From: Clostridia bacterium
Lineage (GTDB): Bacteria; Bacillota; Clostridia; Christensenellales; Borkfalkiaceae
Assembly: GCA_029054485.1 (NCBI GenBank)
Contig: JAIDFD010000050.1
Span: forward strand, 1 to 5,150
Direction of reading: 5' to 3'
DNA length: 5,150 nt
Numbering within the stretch: position 1 is the first letter of the stretch; each line of letters starts with the position of its first letter. Under the pieces are notes generated by a model. That model did not search any database, was not told where the DNA came from, and was given only the letters and a program-made list of their open reading frames with translations. Below are positions 1 through 5,041 of this stretch, one piece after another. The position numbers and the translations under genes are program-made.

Positions 1-32
1 ATTATTATAGCTTAAAACAAAATTAAAATCAA

Positions 33-389
33 TTAATTGTTTCCGTTTAAAAGCTGTTCGGAAAGCTGTAAAATCTGCGCGCCGTACTTAGCCTTTCCCG
101 ATTTTAAAATCGCTTTATAGATAAAGTAATTTGCCACCGCCAGCGCAATTCCGATAATGCCCGCAACTATGCCTACGGCATAAAACGCAGTGCCGCCCGC
201 GCCTATTACTCCCATTGTAAGGCACATCCCCACGCCGAGAATTAAAGCCGCAATTATACCCAACGTAAAAGCCGTTATTTCAGCGGGCTGTTTCGCCTTT
301 TTATCGAGCTTGCGCAAAGTTTCGACTTTGTCCTCGCCCTTCTCTTCATAGTCCTTGCGGATTTTTTGGATAGTTGATTCATTTTCCAT
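33..389 (-). CDS. Small two-TM membrane protein, paralogue of the upstream gene
   Basis: The 118-residue product has a charged N-terminal region (about 1-36, with a LDKKAK stretch), a hydrophobic helix at about 38-60 ending in GVGMCLTM, a short Gly/Ala-rich turn, a second helix at about 67-91 running into NYFIYKAIL, and a charged tail ending in EQLLNG. Lysines on the outer side of both helices suggest that both ends are cytoplasmic. It is clearly paralogous to the gene at 487-891, sharing LDKK, LGVGMCLTM, ANYFIYKAIL, KYG and EQLLNG. An AAAAGGAG ribosome binding site (400-407) sits 10 bases before the ATG. I recall similar small clostridial proteins carrying the database label 'dihydropteridine reductase', but no nucleotide-binding or catalytic motif is visible, so I do not adopt that name. 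Function unknown. It is last in the operon seen here, after a 97-base gap. No terminator hairpin is visible before the window edge. Confidence 0.85.
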   Translation of the reverse strand: MENESTIQKIRKDYEEKGEDKVETLRKLDKKAKQPAEITAFTLGIIAALILGVGMCLTMGVIGAGGTAFYAVGIVAGIIGIALAVANYFIYKAILKSGKAKYGAQILQLSEQLLNGNN

Positions 390-399
390 TTTTCAGTTA

Positions 400-407
400 C
401 TCCTTTT
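400..407 (-). promoter_or_regulatory. Ribosome binding site of the 33-389 gene
   Basis: AAAAGGAG on the minus strand lies 10 bases upstream of the ATG at 389. It is the strongest Shine-Dalgarno match among the minus-strand genes here and supports independent translation of this gene, unlike the overlapping genes upstream. Confidence 0.7.
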
Positions 408-425
408 GATTTATTTTGTAACTAC

Positions 426-431
426 ATTATA
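426..431 (-). promoter_or_regulatory. Possible -10 element for the last operon gene
   Basis: The 97-base gap 390-486 is AT-rich and contains an exact TATAAT on the minus strand, 36 bases upstream of the ATG at 389. No convincing -35 hexamer is found at 16-18 bases and there is no extended -10 TG. It may be a weak or activator-dependent promoter that lets this gene be expressed apart from the rest of the operon, or it may be chance in AT-rich DNA. No terminator separates it from the gene upstream, so read-through is expected. Confidence 0.35.
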
Positions 432-486
432 CGAAGGACGTATTAAAGATTTTTTAAATTATATATTTATTTTTGTAAATCTTTCG

Positions 487-891
487 TTAAGATTTTGTAA
501 ATCCGCCGCCGTTCAAAAGCTGTTCGGTGAGCTTTAACACCTCTTCGCCGTACTTCTTTTTGCGGTGATTTAAAATAGCCTTATAGATAAAGTAATTTGC
601 GATAGTTAAGCCTATGCCGAAAATTCCGACGACTACTCCCAGCGCAAAGAAAACCGTACCGCTTGCGAGTACGTCCATAGTAAGACACATTCCCACGCCG
701 AGCAAAAGCAAGCCCGCAATACCGAGAACAACCGCCGCTATATCCGCGGGCAGGCGCACCTTTTTATCAAGAGCGCGTAACTGCTCCAAAGCTCCTTTAT
801 TTTCGCTTGGTGAATACTCCCTGCGCAAAGCTTCTATTTCTTTCCGCTCCTCTTCAGTTGGCGCGGAATAGGTGTAATCAAACTTCTTCAT
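487..891 (-). CDS. Small two-TM membrane protein, longer paralogue
   Basis: The 134-residue product has a longer charged, Glu/Arg-rich N-terminal segment (about 1-48, possibly helical) ending in LDKKVRLPAD. Helix one is at about 51-71 and ends GVGMCLTM; helix two is at about 79-103 and leads into NYFIYKAIL; a basic and then acidic tail carries KKYGEEV and EQLLNGG. Both ends are predicted cytoplasmic. The ATG at 891 is chosen over a TTG two codons upstream (897) because AGAGG (899-903) lies 7 bases from the ATG and would almost abut the TTG. The gene overlaps the end of the six-TM gene by 14 bases, so translation is probably coupled. It is paralogous to 33-389 and differs mainly in its longer N-terminus and extra C-terminal residues. 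No catalytic motif is visible. Function unknown; a regulatory or accessory membrane partner of the two-component system is an inference from position only. Confidence 0.87.
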   Translation of the reverse strand: MKKFDYTYSAPTEEERKEIEALRREYSPSENKGALEQLRALDKKVRLPADIAAVVLGIAGLLLLGVGMCLTMDVLASGTVFFALGVVVGIFGIGLTIANYFIYKAILNHRKKKYGEEVLKLTEQLLNGGGFTKS

Positions 892-1537
892 TTTCAATCC
901 TCTTATTTTTCAGTTTCAGTGTTGAATTAATTATCATAAAAACGCCAAGCGCGATAATTATTGCGCAAACCGCGCCGCCGGTTACCGCGTTCATTGCGCT
1001 TAAATCTTCACCGTTCCCTGAAAATTGCGAAATCATCGCCGCCTGCAATGCAAGAACGGAAACCAGTGCGTCCGCAAAACCTATACTGCGCATAGCTTTT
1101 ATTGCAAAGTTTTCGCTTTTGCGCGTCTTGACGAAGTTAACTATCGCCGCTACGATTTTATAGGTCGTATATGAAGCGGCAATGTAAATCATAAGTCCCG
1201 CGTGTCTGAAAGTTTGACCGTCTACAACCATAAGAACGACCGCGCCCGCAAGCGCGATTGTAAGAACCATCAACAGTATGCCCGACAGTCTGTAAATTTT
1301 TAAATTCGCGCCGCTATCGTTATTTTTTCGATTTTTGACAATGTGCAATACCACCGCGCCGCGCAAAAAAGCCAACAGCGCGTAATACACGCAAAGGGTT
1401 GCAAACCACACGGAAGAGAACAATATTCCGTAAACCCCGTTGTAAACGGCAAACGCGATATTGATTGCAAACGCTATAAAAAAAGTTAGCGTTGTGCGGA
1501 AAACGCTGTCGGTTTTAAGCCTTTGAACAAATTTCAA
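878..1537 (-). CDS. Six-TM membrane protein of unknown function
   Basis: The 219-residue product has about six hydrophobic helices, at roughly 16-34, 38-58, 83-104, 114-135, 152-170 and 184-204. Basic loops (KNRKNN near 69-73, KTRKSE near 137-142) and a basic tail (KLKNKR) place both ends and these loops in the cytoplasm. Aromatic-rich segments (YNGVYGILFSSVWFATL, then YYALLAFLRG) mark the first helix pair. No transporter, peptidase or permease signature is recognised. The start is a TTG at 1537 whose last two bases form part of the kinase TGA stop. No ATG or GTG occurs nearby in frame, and a purine-rich AAGGCGGGG (1542-1550) precedes it. The third position in the operon, directly after the kinase, makes it a candidate sensing partner or inhibitor of the kinase, or the effector of the response. 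That role is inferred from context alone. Confidence 0.85.
   Translation of the reverse strand: MKFVQRLKTDSVFRTTLTFFIAFAINIAFAVYNGVYGILFSSVWFATLCVYYALLAFLRGAVVLHIVKNRKNNDSGANLKIYRLSGILLMVLTIALAGAVVLMVVDGQTFRHAGLMIYIAASYTTYKIVAAIVNFVKTRKSENFAIKAMRSIGFADALVSVLALQAAMISQFSGNGEDLSAMNAVTGGAVCAIIIALGVFMIINSTLKLKNKRIENEEV
899..903 (-). promoter_or_regulatory. Ribosome binding site deciding the start at 891
   Basis: AGAGG on the minus strand lies inside the last codons of the upstream six-TM gene. It is 7 bases before ATG 891 but only 1 base before TTG 897, so it favours the ATG and shortens the reading frame by two residues. Confidence 0.75.
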
Positions 1538-2565
1538 TTTGCCCCGCCTTTGAGCTTTACCGTAAATACGCTCCCCTCTTCAGGCACGCTGTGGACGGAA
1601 ATTTCGCCGCCCAAAATGTCTATTATCCTCTTTACCATTGCAAGCCCGAGTCCGTTGCCCTCCGCCGCGTGCGAGGTATCGCCCTGATAGAATTTATCGA
1701 AAATATGTCCGCCGACCTCGGGCGAAATTCCCGCGCCAGTGTCGGCAACGGTAATCACGGCAAAGCCGTCCTCGCCCTTTAAGCCTACGGTTATTTTTCC
1801 GCCGCCTTCGGTGAATTTTACCGCATTCGATAAAAGGTTGTTTACAATAGTCTGAATAAATGTCTTGTCCGAGTAAATTTCCATTTCGTCAAGGTCGCAA
1901 TCGAGCGCAAGATTTTTGCCGTCTATCTTTTCCTCGAAATCGAGTATACATTCCCGCAAAAGTTCGTCAAGGCTGAACTTACTCAAATCGGTAGCAACCG
2001 TCTTGTTTTCAAGCTTGTTCAGCTTTAAAATGTTCATTACCAAATCCGAAAGTCTTTCGCTCGCCCTTACAAGCGCGTCAAGGTATTTTTCCCTTTCCGC
2101 CCTTTCAAGCTTTCCGCTTTTCAGCGCCGAGGCGTAGCCGCAAATGACCGACAGGGGTGTTTTTATTTCGTGGGAGACGTTTGAAATAAAGTCGCTGCGC
2201 ATAATTTCGGTTTTGCCGAGTTCTACGGCAAGCGAGTTTAAATTTTCGATTATAATATCGTACTCATCGTATCTGTTGTAAGGGTGGCGCGGCGCAAGTC
2301 GCACCGAGTAATTGCCCTTTATTAAGAGGTTGGTCATATTCACAACATCGTCTGTTATGCGGCTGTCGATATACTTTCTTCTGAGAAAGTCTACAAGTGT
2401 ACACAAAAGAGACAGCACCGCAATCACCGCAAGCATTACCGCCGCCACCGCCAAATTACTGCACTCCACTAGCTGTGAATAAATAAGCACGGAAATCATA
2501 ACCGTAACCGCGACCGTTGTAAAAAACAGGCAATAGCCTAAAAAAGAAAACTTTTTTCTCTTCAT
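1534..2565 (-). CDS. Two-component sensor histidine kinase, short-loop membrane-sensing type
   Basis: The 343-residue product has TM helices at about 11-30 and 38-59 separated by only some seven residues, so it has no extracytoplasmic sensor domain. A HAMP-like linker (about 60-115) follows, then a HisKA dimerisation domain with the H-box SNVSHEIKTPL (phospho-acceptor His132). The ATPase domain carries the N-box NNLLSNAVKFT (Asn247), G1 DTGAGI (275-280), F-box FDKFYQ (289-294) and G2 GNGLGLAM (303-310), so all catalytic elements are intact. It should autophosphorylate on His132 and pass the phosphate to the regulator encoded just upstream. The ATG overlaps the regulator stop (ATGA), with AAGGCGG (2573-2579) 7 bases before it. 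Short-loop kinases of the BceS type usually sense envelope stress through a membrane partner. No ABC transporter is present here, but three small membrane proteins follow in the operon. The stimulus is unknown. Confidence 0.96.
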   Translation of the reverse strand: MKRKKFSFLGYCLFFTTVAVTVMISVLIYSQLVECSNLAVAAVMLAVIAVLSLLCTLVDFLRRKYIDSRITDDVVNMTNLLIKGNYSVRLAPRHPYNRYDEYDIIIENLNSLAVELGKTEIMRSDFISNVSHEIKTPLSVICGYASALKSGKLERAEREKYLDALVRASERLSDLVMNILKLNKLENKTVATDLSKFSLDELLRECILDFEEKIDGKNLALDCDLDEMEIYSDKTFIQTIVNNLLSNAVKFTEGGGKITVGLKGEDGFAVITVADTGAGISPEVGGHIFDKFYQGDTSHAAEGNGLGLAMVKRIIDILGGEISVHSVPEEGSVFTVKLKGGAN

Positions 2566-3233
2566 TTTAAAACCGCCTTGTATCCCAAGCCGTGGACGGT
2601 GACGATTTCAACGCCGTTGCATACAGCGGTCTTTTCCCTAAGCTTTGCTATATACACGTCGACCGTTCGCGAGGTCGCAGAGCTGTCAAAGTCCCAGAAC
2701 TCCGCCATAAGCTGGGCACGCGTAAATGTCTTTTTGGGGTAGGATAAAAGCTTGTATAAAATATCAAACTCTCGCACGGTGAGCGCAAGCTCTTCGCCGT
2801 CGACGTAGGCGGTATGCTCCTCCTTGTTCATCTTCAGGTTGCCCGCGCAAATCTCACGTTTTTCTTTTATTCCCGCCCTTCTCAAAACTGCGCCGACGCG
2901 CATAACCAACTCGTCTAAATCAAAGGGTTTTACGAGATAGTCGTCCACGCCGATTTTAAAACCGAGCTGTTTCGACGGTTTATCGGACAGCGCTGTCATA
3001 AAAATTACGGGGATTTTTTCATCGTAGCCCCGCACTTTTTCGGCTAAGGCAAAGCCGTCCAAAAGGGGCATCATTACGTCTGTAAGAACGAGATTTATTC
3101 CGCCCTCTTCAAACTCTTTCAAAGCCTGCGCCCCGTCGAACGCGCTCACCGTTTCGTATCCGCTTGCGGAAAGATACGAGCTTACCAGTCTGTTCAAATC
3201 TTTGTCGTCCTCGGCAACGAGAATTTTTACCAT
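2562..3233 (-). CDS. OmpR/PhoB-family response regulator
   Basis: The 223-residue product has a receiver domain (about 1-118) with acidic pocket Glu8-Asp9-Asp10, phospho-acceptor Asp52 (LTDVMMP), Thr80 (FMTA) and Lys102 (VKPF), all the residues needed for phosphorylation. A winged-helix DNA-binding domain (about 128-221) follows, with the recognition-helix region SRTVDVYIAKLREK and wing VTVHGLGYKA. It is expected to bind direct repeats as a phosphorylated dimer and act as transcription factor for the operon or other targets. The start is ATG 3233, giving the canonical MVKILVAEDD, preceded at 7 bases by AGAGG (3241-3245). In-frame upstream starts at 3254 (ATG) and 3266 (TTG) would add residues not expected before the first receiver strand. 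It is the first gene of the operon and overlaps the kinase gene by 4 bases. The specific subfamily (PhoP, VanR, BceR and so on) cannot be fixed by eye. Confidence 0.96.
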   Translation of the reverse strand: MVKILVAEDDKDLNRLVSSYLSASGYETVSAFDGAQALKEFEEGGINLVLTDVMMPLLDGFALAEKVRGYDEKIPVIFMTALSDKPSKQLGFKIGVDDYLVKPFDLDELVMRVGAVLRRAGIKEKREICAGNLKMNKEEHTAYVDGEELALTVREFDILYKLLSYPKKTFTRAQLMAEFWDFDSSATSRTVDVYIAKLREKTAVCNGVEIVTVHGLGYKAVLK

Positions 3234-3240
3234 ACTTTTA

Positions 3241-3245
3241 CCTCT
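3241..3245 (-). promoter_or_regulatory. Ribosome binding site deciding the regulator start
   Basis: AGAGG on the minus strand is 7 bases upstream of ATG 3233. It supports this start over the in-frame ATG at 3254 and TTG at 3266. Confidence 0.75.
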
Positions 3246-3292
3246 TGAATACATTTTACCGCCCAAATGTTTTTATTACGCTTGCGAAATGT

Positions 3293-3311
3293 TAAAATTT
3301 TGTAAATTTTA
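3293..3311. repeat. Perfect 8-3-8 palindrome, possible operator
   Basis: TAAAATTT-TGT-AAATTTTA has perfect 8-base arms around a 3-base centre. It begins 5 bases downstream of the -10 of the operon promoter and covers the predicted transcription start (about 3309). This is a usual place for a repressor or autoregulatory site. The arms are purely A/T in an AT-rich stretch, so chance is a real alternative. OmpR-family regulators more often use direct repeats, so if the site is real it may belong to another regulator. Confidence 0.4.
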
Positions 3312-3315
3312 CACT

Positions 3316-3344
3316 ATTTTAATCTATCCGAAGAATTTTGGCAA
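3316..3344 (-). promoter_or_regulatory. Sigma-A type promoter of the two-component operon
   Basis: On the minus strand TTGCCA (3339-3344) and TAAAAT (3316-3321) are separated by exactly 17 bases, each one mismatch from consensus. Transcription should start near 3309, giving a leader of about 76 bases before ATG 3233. It is back-to-back with the divergent promoter at 3367-3395; the two -35 elements are 22 bases apart, so a regulator bound between them could affect both. Confidence 0.75.
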
Positions 3345-3366
3345 GCAGACGCTTACAAGTTAGATA

Positions 3367-3395
3367 TTGACAGATGAGCAAAAATTTTATATAAT
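3367..3395 (+). promoter_or_regulatory. Exact-consensus sigma-A promoter, leaderless arrangement
   Basis: TTGACA (3367-3372) and TATAAT (3390-3395) match consensus at all 12 positions with an optimal 17-base spacer. Only 9 bases separate the -10 from the ATG at 3405, so the expected start (about 3402-3405) lies at or within a few bases of the start codon. This should be strong constitutive transcription unless it is repressed from the shared 171-base intergenic region. Confidence 0.85.
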
Positions 3396-3404
3396 TGTGT
3401 AACT

Positions 3405-4850
3405 ATGAAGCTCAAAAGATATGCGGATACAAGCGTAAAGGCGGCAACCGCGCTGTTGCTTGCGATAGCTCTTATACTTTCGTTCACCGTTTCGGACTAC
3501 TACATATTCAACCGTATAGGCGAGTTTAACTTCCTGTTCGTGTTCAGCCAGTGGGTAAAAAAAGCGGGGCTTCTTTTATTGCCGCTTGCAATCTTTTACA
3601 AAAAGAAAAGCTGCGCGGATATTGCGAAATATATCCTGCCGCCATTCGTAATTTTGTCCTGCGGACTATTCGGCAAGTTTTTCGATATAACTATGCTGAC
3701 CGGTGCAAGCAACGCGGACGAGGTTTACGCGCACATAAACGAGTTTATTCCCAAAGCCGCGAATATGACCCTTTATTTCATTCAGTGCGCGCTTTACCTT
3801 GCAATCTGCGTCTATCTTTTCGTGCGCGACGGATTCAAGGTGAAAGGTAAATCCTTTATTTGGCTGCCCTTTGCTTTAATCGCTTGTATGCCCTTGAATA
3901 TCTTTGAAAACTTCTTTGATATAAACAATATTTCGGGCAACAGCTTTTTGAGGTTTAAAAACTTTACGCTGTGGCACTTTTTAGCAATAATAGTTCTTGC
4001 GGGTTTTACCATAGGCAGTTACTACTTCCTTAAAAACCAAACAAAAGAAAAACAGCACACATTCCTCGCGGCGGCGGCAATAGTGCTTTTAATTCAGTAT
4101 CACAGCAAAGACTCAATGGTTATGGGCGATGGCTACAACGTGTATCATACCGTTTTCGCCTGCATACCGCTCTTTATCTGCAATATCGGTGTATACGTAG
4201 CCTGCATATCGGTATTTTTGAAAAAGCGCGTGCTGTATGCCATTGCCTTTTTTGTTCACGCGGCGGGCGCGGTGACGGTGTTCGTTTACTTCGGCAAGGA
4301 CGAAATGTCAAACTACGGAATTTTTTGCAGTTACTCCATTTTGTACTTCTGTTTAACCCACTGCCTTTTGTTTGCGCTGTCGGTTATGCCGACCGCGCTG
4401 GGGCACTATAAATACAGACACAAGGACTGTCTTATCCCCCTTGCTTATTACTTTGCAGTGATAATTATTGCATCACTTTCAAGCGCGTTGGTATCCTCCG
4501 CTTCAATGGAATTTACATACAACGGCTATACCTTGCAGGAAGGCGAATGGCTTAATCCCAACTATGCGTTTACGCAGATAAATCCCCTGCCGTTTGAAGT
4601 GCCGATGTGGAAGCTGACCGTCTGGCGGTACGATTTGAACGCGCTGTACATACTGGGGCTTTACGCCGCATACGTTGGAATTTTCTACGCTATGAACGGC
4701 GCGTACTTTGCCTTTCTTGCAGTCCGCAAAAAGGTACTTAGAAAACCGCAGGAACCGCTTGTTCCCATACGCCTTTCAACCGAGGCGGCAAGCGAAACAG
4801 CCGTAACCGAAGAACAGACAACCGAAAAAACAGACGAAGAAAAAGTTTAA
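3405..4850 (+). CDS. Polytopic membrane protein, tentatively YwaF/TMEM164-like
   Basis: The 481-residue product has about 12 hydrophobic helices (approximately 11-29, 43-66, 73-95, 120-140, 150-168, 189-209, 217-233, 249-272, 277-297, 308-328, 342-364, 410-437). An acidic Thr/Glu-rich tail (about 450-481), probably cytoplasmic, follows. The second half shows a pattern I associate with YwaF/TMEM164-type proteins: a His in an early helix (LWHFLA), IPLFIC starting a later helix, THCLLFALSVMP, and an NPNYAF...P region before the last helix. This assignment is by eye and weak; biochemical function is unknown. The first half shows a fainter version of the same pattern, hinting at internal duplication. 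ATG 3405 is the only plausible start, and there is no Shine-Dalgarno site before it, in keeping with a leaderless mRNA. It is a single-gene unit, divergent from the two-component operon, whose regulator might control it. Confidence 0.88.
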   Translation: MKLKRYADTSVKAATALLLAIALILSFTVSDYYIFNRIGEFNFLFVFSQWVKKAGLLLLPLAIFYKKKSCADIAKYILPPFVILSCGLFGKFFDITMLTGASNADEVYAHINEFIPKAANMTLYFIQCALYLAICVYLFVRDGFKVKGKSFIWLPFALIACMPLNIFENFFDINNISGNSFLRFKNFTLWHFLAIIVLAGFTIGSYYFLKNQTKEKQHTFLAAAAIVLLIQYHSKDSMVMGDGYNVYHTVFACIPLFICNIGVYVACISVFLKKRVLYAIAFFVHAAGAVTVFVYFGKDEMSNYGIFCSYSILYFCLTHCLLFALSVMPTALGHYKYRHKDCLIPLAYYFAVIIIASLSSALVSSASMEFTYNGYTLQEGEWLNPNYAFTQINPLPFEVPMWKLTVWRYDLNALYILGLYAAYVGIFYAMNGAYFAFLAVRKKVLRKPQEPLVPIRLSTEAASETAVTEEQTTEKTDEEKV

Positions 4851-4900
4851 AAAAAGCCCCGCGTTTTGCGGTGTATTTCAAAGGGATAAAAAGTGGATAT

Positions 4901-4940
4901 AAAAAGCAAGGAAAGATAATTCAGCTTTCCTTGCTTTTTT
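4901..4940 (+). terminator. Strong intrinsic terminator, probably bidirectional
   Basis: A perfect 15-base stem (4901-4915 with 4925-4939, core GCAAGGAAAG / CTTTCCTTGC) encloses the 9-base loop ATAATTCAG, and the run of T ends at 4940. It lies 50 bases after the stop of the 481-residue protein gene. The 5' arm begins with AAAAA, so the minus strand also has a T-rich tail and the hairpin could stop transcription in both directions. Confidence 0.9.
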
Positions 4941-4959
4941 GTTGTAATTTTGCTATACT
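4931..4959 (+). promoter_or_regulatory. Promoter embedded in the terminator
   Basis: TTGCTT (4931-4936) and TATACT (4954-4959) are 17 bases apart, and TGC directly before TATACT makes an extended -10. The -35 hexamer is inside the 3' arm of the terminator stem. The predicted start near 4966 gives a leader of about 75 bases to the ATG at 5042. The short repeats ACTGT/ACAGT (4957-4961, 4973-4977) and ATTAC/GTAAT (4963-4967, 4976-4980) overlap the start region and could be operator half-sites, but they are too short to claim. Confidence 0.65.
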
Positions 4960-5000
4960 GTGATTACGATAAACAGTAATTTAATGTGCGATTGAAGATG

Positions 5001-5025
5001 GATTTTATACTCAGCACATAAAATC
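5001..5025 (+). repeat. Inverted repeat in the leader of the last gene
   Basis: GATTTTAT (5001-5008) and ATAAAATC (5018-5025) are perfect 8-base arms around the loop ACTCAGCAC. In RNA this would be a modest hairpin ending 4 bases before the GGGAGG site. It could tune translation initiation or, as DNA, be a dimeric operator. It has no T-run and is not a terminator. Confidence 0.45.
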
Positions 5026-5029
5026 AGAC

Positions 5030-5035
5030 GGGAGG
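5030..5035 (+). promoter_or_regulatory. Strong ribosome binding site of the last gene
   Basis: GGGAGG lies 6 bases before the ATG at 5042. It is the best Shine-Dalgarno sequence in the window and the main reason to trust the truncated gene that follows. Confidence 0.8.
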
Positions 5036-5041
5036 TTTGAT

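Noticed and set aside
1..32. Terminator for the minus-strand operon at the window edge
   Set aside because: The stretch is AT-rich, but no hairpin can be formed from what is visible; a terminator may lie outside the window.
355..537. Plus-strand open frame across the 390-486 gap
   Set aside because: It begins inside the antisense strand of the small membrane protein gene with no ribosome binding site. Its hydrophobic, Phe-rich product is what AT-rich DNA gives by chance.
614..1163. Plus-strand open frames at 614-871 and 807-1163
   Set aside because: They lie antisense to the small membrane protein and six-TM genes, which have proper ribosome binding sites and sensible topology. These frames have Ser/Pro-rich composition typical of antisense reading and no ribosome binding site.
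1591..2137. Plus-strand open frames at 1591-1782 and 1916-2137
   Set aside because: They are antisense to the intact catalytic domains of the histidine kinase and have no initiation signals or recognisable motifs.
3234..3266. Longer response regulator from TTG 3266 or ATG 3254
   Set aside because: The extension would precede the first receiver strand with an untypical peptide. AGAGG at 3241-3245 is correctly spaced only for ATG 3233.
3551..4012. Open frames at 3551-3850 (plus) and 3812-4012 (minus) inside the 481-residue gene
   Set aside because: Both are contained in a longer gene with a strong promoter, a terminator and consistent TM helices. Neither has an initiation signal or a family resemblance.
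4859..4871. Small hairpin CCGC-GTTTT-GCGG just after the 481-residue gene
   Set aside because: It has only a four-base stem and no T-run. The strong terminator 30 bases further on explains termination.
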